A stretch of DNA of 64,000 nt from Adiantum capillus-veneris (lineage: Eukaryota > Streptophyta > Polypodiopsida > Polypodiales > Pteridaceae): positions 92,024,721-92,088,720 of the forward strand of contig CM043956.1 in assembly GCA_014529385.2 (NCBI GenBank). The letters are read 5' to 3'. Every line of letters starts with the position of its first letter. Position 1 is the stretch's first letter. The position numbers were made by a program, and so were the translations under genes. A model generated the notes under the pieces. The model had not been told where the DNA came from, searched no databases, and saw only the letters and a program-made list of their open reading frames with translations. Below, piece by piece: positions 22,140-33,114 of the stretch.

Positions 22140-22930
22140 TGAGATGTACTCAAGTATGTCTAGAAGCTCATCAAGTCAATTACCCTCGCTATGAAGAGGA
22201 ACGTGGATCGCGATCCAAGACTCCCTGTCAAGTTTTGACTTCAAATTTTGATAGTAGCTAGACAAGGCCACGCACTGGCTCTGTATCAATTTTCATCAAA
22301 TTCTAGGTTGAGGGACATGGATTGCGATCCATGTTCAACCACATCTAAACTTGATCTCTGGGCAGCTTGTTGCACTCTATGTCCACATGATAAATCTCAA
22401 ATCCTTTTGAATTTAGAGTTGTTTTGACAGATAAATGGCCAACAATAGGTGTGCACTGCAATTTTTAGTTTGTCACCCGTTTTAATGTCTTTTGACCCAA
22501 TCTTGCTCAATTTTTTCCCAGAACTGGACTTGGGAATATGTTTCCTTATGTATGCACTATAGATCTTGAAAATTTTAGGTCAAGTTGTCATGATGGGTAC
22601 ATGGATCATGATCCATGTTTGAAGGCCAAATTGACTTTTTTTGCTGCCAAAAGGATCAGCATGACTAGTAGATGCTATGGTATCAATTTTTTTAAATTTG
22701 GACCCCTGGATTGGAAATTAGGTCAATTCTTGTACTTTGTCAGAATACTTGGCAGTTATGGGATTTTGACTAGGGTTTTGATGTCAAGATTCAGTTTTGG
22801 AAAGACTGCTAGTATCCTTGTGACCTGCTTTAGCTACGATACAAGTTTGGTCTCAGTTTGTGACAAAGAGACATGGATCGTGATCCATGCACCTCTACGT
22901 CAGAATGTGATGAAACTTGGTACACAACTT
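22140..22930. repeat. Palindrome-bearing repeat, copy 1
   Basis: Carries four near-perfect 20-bp palindromes of the form ACATGGATYRYGATCCATGT at 22,201, 22,315, 22,599 and 22,871. Sequence from about 22,090 to 22,640 is repeated at 32,660-33,110. A 140-codon frame (22,538-22,960) overlaps it but shows no known domain. Confidence 0.65.
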
Positions 22931-23094
22931 TCCCTTGGTAACTTGATCCTAGCTATATGATTTTTGTGTGATTTGGACTTGATCAGGTCCGTCAAAAGTC
23001 AATCCCTAGGTTTGTTTAGTGGTTTTTGTTCTTGAAGTGTTTTTGGCTTTTTGACCCTCTTTTTGTACTTTTTTTGGCAACCCTTGTTCACAAT

Positions 23095-23608
23095 AGTCTC
23101 TATTCTAGGAACACTCTCCTACGATCGAAACGTCAAAAAATAGTGATTTAAGCACTCAAATATGAAGATTAGGCTCACTAACATGTAGTTGTGAACCTTA
23201 ACAAAACTGACAATGCTTACACTTAACTGAAAGAGCATGTATAGGGGAACACAATGCAAATTTCAGAATAAAAAATGGATTTACCCAATCATTAGAAAAG
23301 TTGATTACAAGTTGTAGCTGAGAAGTCGCTTGAGTGTATAACTCTTTTCTCTTCAAAAGATAAGCCTCCTTTTCACATTAAGGTTATTGGCTTTTATACC
23401 TGGGGCTTTCTAAATGGCCAATGACCGACTCACATGGGTTTTTCTACATATCATGACAAAATTACAACTCAAGGAATTGATCTGCTACTTTGGAAACATG
23501 ATTTACGCATAATGTAGCTACACTATCTCGAAAAAATAATAAAGTACAAATGTGGTGTCCAGCTAGGTGTCCGACTAGGTGGGTGTCCATTCAGTCAATC
23601 CGCCAACA
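23095..23608 (-). repeat. Proximal part of a family 1 LTR, reverse strand
   Basis: Minus-strand reading starts TGTTGGCGG at 23,608 and follows the family 1 LTR to GTGTTCCTAGA, where similarity ends. The start mirrors the LTR end CCGCTAACA, giving the expected terminal inverted repeat. A purine tract (AGGAAGGGGGGAA) lies immediately outside at 23,609-23,621. Confidence 0.75.
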
Positions 23609-24997
23609 TTCCCCCCTTCCTAGCTCATGTCGTCCCTTGACACAACCATGTGCAATCTTGTTGCTAGGGCTGTCTTCAACTATGTATTTAAGGTTGGTCT
23701 TTAGCTTTGAATTTGTTTTGCAATTGATGACGCTTCCCCCTTCCTTGAGTAAGTCATATCTATTGTGTTTTTGTTGATATGTGAGTTGGGATTCATTGTC
23801 AAGACAATGTAGCATTTGGTTGTGCATTCTCCTCTTTGTTGCCACTTTGGGTCATGAAGATGGCTTTTGATGTGTCTGCCTCTATCGTTGACTGATAGGC
23901 CTTCTCTTGGTATCCTATAATAGTTCAGTAGCTTAGCATTGTTGAGCTCCTTATATTTGGAATTGCTTGTCTGTTGTCGTTGTATGACATTCTTCAACTT
24001 GCCATTGCTTGTTCAAGCTTTGTAATTGTCCTTGAAGATAGTTTCTTTCGACAAGCATGATTGAGATCCGTAGTTGTTGCTCCAATGCGTTGACGAATGA
24101 TTTGGGTAGCAATTTCCTTATTGTTGATGTAGAAGGAATATATACAAGAAGATAGTGATGACCGTTTCTAGATTATGGTTTAAAACTTAGATGACTAAAG
24201 GGGGAAAAAAAGGTGGAAAAAAGTGCCTTTGGTATGCTCTTATTGGAGTTGAGCACTTGGACTTGAAGTACCTGTTCATGCAAGGTGACTGTTTGGGAGA
24301 AATAAAGGAAGAGTGTCTAATGCAAGCGCCATTTATGGGACACTCTATATGCATATGAGAAATTCATCAAATAAAAGCATGCAATGTAAGCGATGGTGTT
24401 GATGGGTGCTTCAAGAAACAATTGTAGCACATGTGACATCAATGGATGTCCCAATAGCTTCCACGTTTCCAAGAAGTGTTTTTGATGTAGAAGCTTCTCC
24501 ACTCATACCTCAATGTGCTAAGTGCATGAGTGTCTTTTGGACTTCTTTCTTCACTTCACTAGACTTAAATACATAGACTTTGACTCTTATGCTCACCTAT
24601 ACCAGCATGAGAAACACAACATAAGTATGCTCAGCTTTTCCATCTTGAGCATTACCTAAACTAGCTAAGACTCTTAGACTGCATACAATGTTACTTCCAG
24701 CTTTTGGACTAAAGCCTCGCTCATTTACTGGCTTAGTTGTTACTGACTTTGACTCTTATGCCATGTATTTTTAATGGAAACTTGGACATACCTATTCAAG
24801 GCCAGAAACACAGTTTCATACGTTCTTGAGATTTATGTCGGTCTTTAGATGCCACCATTTTTTCTAGTAGGTGGGCATACTTCAACTCCTCTTAACTTGC
24901 TTATCGTGTTTTATATTGCTTTGTGAAATAGGTTCTATGGTTGTAGTAGGGATTGATGGAGCCTTTGCTTTATCTCCCATGAGAAGCGGTTGAAGAT
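23609..24997 (-). repeat. 3' internal region of a reverse-strand family 1 copy
   Basis: Reverse complement matches 4,990-6,413 of the first element in order, for example GGTATAGGTGAGCATAAGAGTC and CATGGGAGATAAAGCAAAGG. Non-coding. Similarity stops at 24,997 where a small palindrome and family N copy B begin. Confidence 0.7.
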
Positions 24998-25017
24998 GTT
25001 AACATAAGTATGTTAAC
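24998..25017. repeat. 20-bp palindrome at a repeat junction
   Basis: GTTAACATA, AG, TATGTTAAC: nine-base arms around two bases, exactly where family 1 similarity ends and copy B begins. Confidence 0.6.
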
Positions 25018-26514
25018 TTTATATTTCACTTTTGAACTTATTCACTTTTGCGAGAATTTTGATCAAGCAGTATTTGGAAATAGACGACACTTGATCGCTA
25101 AGCTATAGATGCTATCTCTATCAATATTGGGCAATCTCATGATTCTCAATAAGCTGGAGAATTTGGCAAGGCTGATTCTGTATGAAATTTTGACAAGGTT
25201 GATTCTTTGTTTTGACATATGTATGTAAAAAAGAACACCTGTTAGCTATGAGCACTCATGATATGTTCTGTCTCATCTTTTTGATGAACTTATGTGAAGC
25301 AATGCTTCACTTCAAAGCATCTTGCATAGAAGTTTTCCAAAGTTTGGAATATGCTAGTAGCATACAAACTTTAGGAAACTTGATACAATGTCTATCTAAT
25401 TTTCTCTTGGAGGTCAATATGACCCAAGCCACGATGGCATCTGCGGTACATCCGAAGCTCTCAATTTCTTAGGATATGTGGCTACAAGCCAGTTCCAAGT
25501 GATGGCTTCTCGTCTCAGAGGAGCGACAAAGGTTAGTAGATTTCAAGGTATGCTTGTTTTTTTTTGCAATTTAACCTTCCATTTCAAAAATATTTCTTTA
25601 CTGTGCAACACCAGACTTCATGTGAAGCAAGGCTTATCTTATGTGCCAAGGTATTATCAATTGACTTCAGATCAAGGATAATGACACAAATATTGGATAT
25701 AAGTTCACTGTTGGAGTATAACAACAATGCACTGTGATGTATCCATGTCAGTGGAAGGCATATATAACAGTAGCTCACACGGCTGAGAATGTTATTTAAG
25801 CCAAGGGCTTACCAATCTATTTTTGTGATATGTATCCATGGCATGCATATACGATGGCAATACATCCATCCATAATTGTATACGCTTCCACAATATCATC
25901 AACTACTGTGTCTACAAAGATTTGAGACCGGTAGATACGCTTACGATCATTGTGCATATATAGAACAGTGAGGACTTTACATCATTGGTTCTATGCACAA
26001 GGCGCAACCAATGCCATTGACGGATTTTATGTGTAGCAAGTAGGCATGGCCTAGCTATCAAACAACTGATTCATGAGAAGACATGAATACATTAAAAGAG
26101 CCTCCATGTAGGTAGTCTCTTCTATAAACACGTGAGAAAATCTAGTATGACTTTTTTTTTGGAGAGTATTTTATATATTTCTGCTCGGTTCATAGAGGAA
26201 GACGATCATCTCACAACTTAGTTGTGAATAAGATTCCAACTGTAGAAGATCTATTGCTAAGTTGCAGCATGGATTATGTTTCTAGGAGTGGTATCTTAAG
26301 GTTTATGATTCTGCTAATACACATTCACTCCATAGGTGTTGAGAGTCATGCTTTGACTTTAGCAAAATTGTACTTTCAGAGAAAGAGGTCCACAATCTAC
26401 CAAGGGGTAGTTGACAAATTCAACTTTCTTTAATGATTCCATACATTTTTCACCACCGGGAACTATATTCGTCACACCGTTGGATGCTAGTTTGAGCAGT
26501 TTCCATGCAAAGTC

Positions 26515-26660
26515 TAACCAAGTGGTTTGGCATTGTAGAAGCTAACCAAGGGGTTTGGATTGCAAAGTCAATACCCAAAAGCTAACAAAGGGATTTGGAT
26601 TGCAAAGGAAATACCCAGAAGCTAACCAAGGGGTTTGGATTGCAAAGGCAACACCCAGGA
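26515..26660 (+). repeat. Minisatellite, about 41-bp unit, 3-4 copies
   Basis: Repeated unit around AAGCTAACCAAGGGGTTTGG followed by ATTGCAAAGGCAA. Copy A has a single unit at about 11,660, so the array arose within copy B. Confidence 0.75.
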
Positions 26661-28497
26661 TTATCAGTTCCTATTGCTTGTTTTTCACTAATCTTTCCTT
26701 TAGTGTTTAATAGGTAATCGATAACTACATCTTCAAGGCTGGTTTTATTGTAAGGCACCATTCCAATTGTATGTTTTAGGTTTGCAAAGTGCGCATACTA
26801 CGGGTAAGTGAACGATATGTTCAACCTCCAGGTATGCATATGTTTATTTTCATTTTTGCATATGTTTTGCTTGAATTTTTTAAGTTGGATGAATAAGCTT
26901 GAATGCTTTCATCCAATTTTGCTCTTCAAAGAGATGACAAGGTCATGTAAGAGACATGGATTTTGAGTTATAGTGTCCAAAATACATTTTTGCATTACTT
27001 AGTTGTGGACCCACTTGTAGGGTTTGATTTGGCACATGTTGTCACATGGGATACAACATGGTCTAGGAACTCAAGAAGTTTGGTTTAGCCAGCGTGGAAC
27101 AAGTTCAATGAGGGTCTCTCTCATGCACGTTGCAGCGTGTTTGTAGCTACCTGCACACACAAGTACATCTCGTACTTCAAGGATGTTATTTTTCCAAACA
27201 TTCTTATTTGATACATATTCCACATGTTGAGAATATGAGTCTTTGGGATTGACATTGGTGCATGCTATTTCAATTATGTGTCGCGACAAAGTCCTTAGGT
27301 GCTGGTCAAATCCAGTTATAATACCATTTACGCACGTCATATCAAGAACAATGTAAGTGGCCAAAAATTATCGGATACCTGGTCAGACTTGTTAAGGTAC
27401 AAGTATTTTTAAATAACTATAACGGATGGTTGTTTATACATGTAGTAAGGCTCTGTTCTATTGATGAACATGTTTCATTGGTACCTAGGTGTGATTTACT
27501 TTCACATTCCATTATGGTCCAATGTCAGGCCAAGGGCCGGGACGGACATGGATATGCAAGTTTGAATCTATTTTTGCTAAATGCATGCACACTAGGTGTA
27601 ATGACCCTAGTTTTTAGCAAAGGCTAATTTGGCGTGACATGCATATTCATGACATTAGTTTCTTATAAAGCATTTTGCACTCTATGTGCAGTATCTCTGT
27701 GAGATTCCTTTTTGATCTACCGATCACCAATAGAGGCTGTCGCTCATTTTGGGTGGTTGTGGATCTTTCAAGTTAACCAAGATGGTTATTAATGAAATTG
27801 TTGGTTCCTGAGCAATGTTGTACGGCATTGTGAACCTCGTTTATCAAACATTTTGGAAGTTGTCTGTAAATCGTGAGAAAACATACCTCACTACTGCCAG
27901 CTATCCAAAGAGGATAGGTAGATTACAAATGTAATCTTGTGCTAAATGATATGCGTAGAACGTACGTAGCACCAAGCAATCCAATTAGAAAGCATGTATT
28001 GCTCTAGTTGAGTTTGCTTACCACAAGATAAAGAATGTTTGGGACTAGGTTTAGTCTCTTCATGTATAAGTTAGGTTCTCAACCTTGAGCACTAGGTATG
28101 GTGGGGTTGTTTACTGATGCGATAAGGTAATAAGTCAAGGACTTCTACTTTGTGATGAATTATGTCAGTCAATTACTTTCATGGAAAGTGAAAGGCGGTA
28201 CTCTTTTGGGTACATCCTAATTGTGATAGCTCGCTTAGCATGCTCATGTGAGTTCTAAATGGACTCTACACTCTATGTTGTATATGAGCCGGTTACACAA
28301 GACGATTGCAATGGGACAACAATGTGGAAAATCAAGATGCTACTCTTAGTTTCATTGAACCTCCTACTAAACCGTGTTTTGGTCCAATGAACAACTAAAT
28401 CCATGAAGGATAGCACTATCGAAAACATTAGTGCTCTTATGAAGATATCATCGCTTTTGTTTTTGAGGACAAAAATGCTTCTCCAAGGGAGGAGTAA

Positions 28498-28640
28498 TGT
28501 TAGGCCTAGGGTAGGACAAGGCATGCCAAGGGCGAGGACGAAGCCATGCGGTCAAGGGGGCCCAATTATTAGCAAGGCAGGGCCTTTATAGGGCATGGCT
28601 GGATGGAGAGTTACGGGCTCTAGTCCCCTCAGTCTCATAT
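28498..28640 (+). repeat. 3' LTR of family N copy B
   Basis: Starts TGTTAGGCCTAGGG after a GGGAGGAGTAA purine tract, comparable with 12,980 and 34,867. The right boundary is approximate. Confidence 0.5.
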
Positions 28641-28981
28641 GCTGTTGAAGGTCTTTTTTGTTGTCGAAGGAAGATGTTCATCCAGCTTTTAGTAAAGACC
28701 AGGCTCTCTTTGATGTGATGGGAGTCGATTATGTAGAAAGTGTCCTTGAACTCCCCAATACCCAACTTGAATACGGCGTCTGCCATGCCAAAGCTAGGAA
28801 TTGGCATTTTTGAACTCGTGTACACTGTTTCTTCTAGCTCTTTAATTGGCGGTTTTTCCATCATCATCCAAGTTCCATAAGGCAGTAGATTCTTTGTCAT
28901 ATCTGGATCTATCACAACTGAACATGTGATCTTGAGTCCTGTGTCTACAAATATGCTGAATTTGGCCAGTGTAGGCGACAA
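28641..28981 (-). pseudogene. Family 1 protease-like module 2, reverse-strand copy
   Basis: The minus-strand frame from 28,981 reads TLAKFSIFVDTGLKITCSVV, IDPDMTKNLL, MPIPSFGMADAVFKLG, DTFYIIDSHHIKESLV. It aligns with 3,627-3,960 of the first element over more than 100 residues. The active-site position is D-P-D. The continuing frame to 28,586 runs into copy B and is no longer family 1. Confidence 0.7.
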
Positions 28982-28994
28982 TCAATCTTTTTCC

Positions 28995-29602
28995 TTATCC
29001 TTGCTCTTCTGTTGAACCTGAGTTTTGTTCAACATTTGATGTGGAACTTGGCGACATTACTTCTTCATCTCCTTTTAGTTGTATTTCTTCTGGAGTTGGC
29101 TTTTTTGAAACAACTTTTGTCGATTCTTTAGGTATGTCAATGATGACATATTCTTGTGGTGGTTTTGCTTCTTGCATTTGTGCTTTTGTATGATGGTTCA
29201 TGACTTTGTTTACCTCACCAATTCTACTTTCATACTCATAATTTTCATTAGCTTCTTTCAATACCTTTATAATAAAACAGGGAGTTATGTCGCCATTCTC
29301 GTCACAAAACTTTGTAGGCATTATTTCATTTAAACACACATTTAGAGTTACCAATATTTGCACCCATCCAAAGGGTTCAAATAACTCCTCCAAAAATGGC
29401 TCCTTTACATATAGTACTTATGTTCTACCAAGCGCTTTAAGATACAATCTTCCTTTCTCAGGCTTCCACATTCAGATGCTCCACACATCCAAACATGCGC
29501 TCCCTTCATTAACCAAGTAAGCAATTGTGCACCAAAATCCGTAGTTATACCAAAATCTTCCAGTGGGGTTTGATTTACGTATCCATAACTATGGTCCTTC
29601 AT
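28995..29602 (-). pseudogene. Family 1 linker between protease-like modules
   Basis: Two minus-strand frames (29,405-29,602 and 28,995-29,393) align with the second half of the 2,569-3,447 frame: KDHSYGYVNQTP, SGSLRKEDCI-like block, then EELFEPFGWVQI, KVLKEANENYEYESR and PPQEYVIIDIP. It reads through the place where the first element has TGA 3445. Confidence 0.7.
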
Positions 29603-30483
29603 GTTGACCCTGGTTGTGGTACCCTTCTAACGTAATTAGAGATGGTCATATCTCCAATCTTGAACTATTTTGAGTTGACGCATGAATGGCCGTCCCAAAA
29701 TAACCTCAAAGTTGTTGCCTTTTCCAAAGTCAACTATAGCAAAAGTGTGCTCGTACTATATTCTACAAGAGGATACAATAATATATTCCAACATCCCAAG
29801 GGTCTCTCTACATATCCATATGCTAGTTGCAACTTCATGCGCATTTTCCTTAGAGATAAACTTTCGGATTCCCTTTGTAGCAATGGCTATTCTAACCACA
29901 CTATCAAGTATGGCTATTGTTTTTACTCCTTTGTACTCTAGTGGTCAGGTAGTGTTCCCTTCTTCCCTTTCGCAATAGTCACCCATCTTATTAACCGGGC
30001 ACTGGCTTTGCCTTTGGTTTCTCGGATTGAGTCATACCATCTAAAAGTTTGTCATGTGAAGGGATTTTCAATCCTATCTTTTTTGGGTTTCTGCCCATTT
30101 GACCCCATAGATGCGGTTTGATTTCAACAATTCTGAGAGAGAAAGTGTGCAATGTATAGGAGAAGACATTAATTCGTGCAAGCTTTTGGTATGCATCATT
30201 TTTTGTGTGGCTTTTCAATGAGAAGGTACCACTATAATCTCAAATTTCATTTTTGTGTTCTCCATATGACAACGTTTGTAGAGAGTGTGGTTTGCTCTCT
30301 TTAGATGCTATAGACCCGACATCTTCCTATAGAGATCGTATATCTCCAGAGTAGAACTTGTGATCCGTGTTGACCTTAGAGATAGGTGCTGATTGTAACA
30401 TGGCATTGTAATCTTTGCAATTTTCAATCATCTCCCATAAGGATTGTGGCCACCACTCATCCACTTCACGAATTGGCTACATC
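29603..30483 (-). pseudogene. Family 1 protease-like module 1, strongly decayed
   Basis: Frameshifted minus-strand fragments such as MKLQLAYGYVERPLG match module 1 of the first element (IKLQLVDGCVEKPIG), but the active-site segment is not readable in one frame. The stretch to 30,483 matches the spacer 1,970-2,570, including a frame at 29,991-30,218. Confidence 0.5.
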
Positions 30484-31062
30484 TCATGAGACTTCGCCTT
30501 GTCTGTAGTGTTTGCCACTACCCTTAGGAATTTCATTCTCTGGTTTAGATGATTCACCCTTTTTTTTTTCTTTTAGTGCGCTTGCATTCTCCTTTTTTGG
30601 TACATGCACTACTTGTTCAAGAACTTTCAATGTTTTTTGTTGCATTAAAGCTTGGGCTTTCTCTATGAGTCGTCTACACTTTTCCATTTGCTTGGTTTCA
30701 ATCTCCAGATGCGGATATGTCATCAATCTCTCTTCTAGTGTCCGATTGGGTTTCAGTCTAGCCTCGTAAGCTAGGAAAATGGCATCTAATATCTCATTAA
30801 CTTTTTCTACCAAGACTGAATCTCTCGATAAAATTTTGGACGATTTTTCTTTTTTCGTTCGTTTTTTATTTTCCAGTGGCTCTTTGATTTGTTGCAGTTT
30901 AGTTTCTAGGGTGGTTTTCTCTTTCAGTATTTTTGCTTTCATTTTATCTCTTTTAGCCTTCCACGATTTTCTTTCAGTCCTCACTGATCGATTTCTGTTT
31001 GAATAAACAATATGGGTTCCTCGACAGATGCATTTTTGGCAGCTTCTTGAGCTTGAGCTCAA
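30484..31062 (-). pseudogene. Family 1 Gag coiled-coil segment, reverse-strand copy
   Basis: A 192-codon minus-strand frame containing KSWKAKRDKMKAKILKEKTT, LETKLQQIKE, LMTYPHLEIE. It aligns with 1,630-1,967 (KSWKAKRDKMKAKRLQEKAS, LTYPHPGYEK). Long Lys/Glu/Gln helices suggest a coiled coil. It is longer than the first copy because no stop interrupts it. Confidence 0.7.
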
Positions 31063-31095
31063 GTAACCACATTTATAGGAAATGTGGGTTCTATC

Positions 31096-31300
31096 TCAGA
31101 TCTGTTTGAAGAAGATGTCACTCCGACAACATTCATTATTGTTGTTCCCTTGTTGTTTGGGTGTTTTGGACAATAAAAAATTTGATGTGTAAAAACACAT
31201 TCTAAACAATATCCAAGTATCTCTACGTTCTTTGCCCGATGAGGACAATTTTATGGTCAATGATTGCATGCACACTCGTAACATGATCCCATTTGTTGCA
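31096..31300 (-). pseudogene. Family 1 tandem zinc knuckles, reverse-strand copy
   Basis: Minus-strand translation shows CYECACNH, a stop, then P.NC (about 31,245-31,283) and CLECVFTHQIFYC (about 31,169-31,208), each CX2CX3HX4C. They lie in the same order and spacing as at 1,320-1,433. Confidence 0.6.
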
Positions 31301-31477
31301 TAGCTGGTGGTACAATTGACGGTTCTTCCTTTCTGGTAAGAATGGTCTTCAAACCATACTCTTGATTGCAATGAGCATGAGCGTATTCTCATCCATAGAG
31401 TAATGATTTTTTGTGGGTTGTGACACATATGTTGATGATCCTCTCTACATATTGTTTGAAGAAAATCAAAGCTTCCT

Positions 31478-32356
31478 TCACTTTCTCGTTCTCTTTCTAT
31501 TTGAAATCGTACATCTGTGATAGCGTGTTGTTGTGCTTGATTCTCCTTTTTGAGAATTCCTTTCTGAATTTTGCAAGAATTGTGTAATGTTTGGAAAATC
31601 ATCTTCATTCAATGTTTGGAACCATGTCAAGGTTGTTCCTTCTAATGTCAACCCAAATCCCTCGTATTGAGTGTGAAAATCCGCAATTTGTTCAGCTCTC
31701 AAAACTTATTGGAAGAGTGAGACATGAGTATATGGGTCCCCTGATCTATTGTACTTTGTCTTAACACATGTGGCCACTTGATATGGTCTCATTTGTCTTG
31801 GTTCAATCACCCATCTAATTGATTTGGGGTCTCTCACAAGGACGTCTCTTGCTCTCTCTGCTCATCTAGGAGAAAATCCTGGTGGATTCCTCTCTGATAT
31901 GTGCTCTCGCATTGGTTTTGGCTGAAAGTAAGTAGAGATCACAATACCCGTATATGTAGATCATTCTAGGTTAATATGATCAACAAGTTTGTACTCTCAT
32001 TCATACTTATCTACCATCAAAGCTTGCACTCTTTGGGCATCTATATACATGGATGCATAGAGATTCTTACGGTCGGTCAACTCTCCAACATAGGGTTCTA
32101 CACACTTGTAGAAGATATATTGATCGCCGTTTGTGGGGATATACAAGCCCTCATGGGTATAATCTGTTGGAACTCTCATGAATTCATTGGTTTTGATGAA
32201 TCTCACATTTTGTTTGTTGATCAGAGTATGCCTCTCCTCTAGATATTTTCTAAATCCCATTGTCGAAGGTATTCCATCATTACTTGCGGTTACCATATCT
32301 TTGAGTTGAGTAGAAAACCTTGGTGGTGGATGATTTGTCATGGCCAAGGCTAACAC
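31478..32356 (-). pseudogene. Family 1 Gag capsid region, reverse-strand copy
   Basis: Two minus-strand frames: 31,997-32,356 (119 codons, unrecognised N-terminal part) and 31,478-31,702 with DFHTQYEGFGLTLEGTTLTW followed by FQTL, a typical plant Gag capsid motif (YEG.G.TLEG.A..WF). Between them RSGDPYTHVSLFQ is readable. This capsid region is absent from the first family 1 element. No 5' LTR follows to the right. Confidence 0.6.
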
Positions 32357-33114
32357 AAAACTCTCAAGATATTCTAGGACAATTCCATCTTGGCTTAGTG
32401 CAACTTATCCCTTTTTGCCCTTAGTTAGGTCTCTCAAAAGTCAGGTCTTTGTTTGGTCTTTGAAAACTAGTTTTGGGATACCCTAAAAGTTTGGAATTAG
32501 GAAACCTAAAAAAACTTAGGAAAAAAGTTTTGGCATCTTATTGCTCGCAAGCTTTCTTCCTGGCTATACCTGACTCAATTTGGAGTTGTGTATCAAAAGT
32601 TAGAGCAATTTTAGTGAATTGCACTTGAAACAACACTCAAAAAATTCTCTCAGGACCAAGACACATGAACTTTGGCTTGTATCTTGGTCTCTACAAAGTA
32701 TTTTTAGCTCAAACTTCAAATTTTGACAGTAGCTAAACAAGGTCATGCACAGGCTCTATATCAATTCTCATCAAATTCTGAGGTTGTGGGATATGGATCA
32801 TGATCCATGTTCAACCACATCTAGACTTGATCTATGGGAAACTTGTTGCACTCTATGTCCATAAGCTAAAACTCAAATCTTTCTGAATTTGGAGCTGTTT
32901 TGATAAGTCAAATGGCCAACACTAGGTCTGCACTGCAATTTTCAGCCCTCACGTGTTTTGATGTCTTTTGACCCAATTTTACTTAATTTTTTCCAAAATT
33001 GGACTTGGGGATATGTTTCCTTATGTATGCACTACAGATCTGGAGAATTTCATGTCAAGCTCTCACCATCGGTACATGGATTGTGATCCATGTTTGGAGG
33101 CCAAATTGACTGTT
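32357..33114. repeat. Palindrome-bearing repeat, copy 2
   Basis: From about 32,660 it matches 22,090-22,640, with palindromes at 32,791-32,810 and 33,074-33,093 at the same 283-base spacing as 22,315 and 22,599. The first 300 bases are AT-rich with nothing recognised. Confidence 0.6.

Larger units (their letters stand above)
25018..28640 (+). repeat. Family N copy B, 5'-truncated, inserted into family 1
   Basis: Follows copy A from about 10,300 to its 3' LTR in the same order. It has no 5' LTR and no primer site. Family 1 sequence in reverse orientation lies on both sides (to 24,997 and from about 28,641), so copy B appears nested in it; about 1 kb of family 1 sequence corresponding to 3,960-4,990 is missing at the site. 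No coding frame is recognised. Confidence 0.6.
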
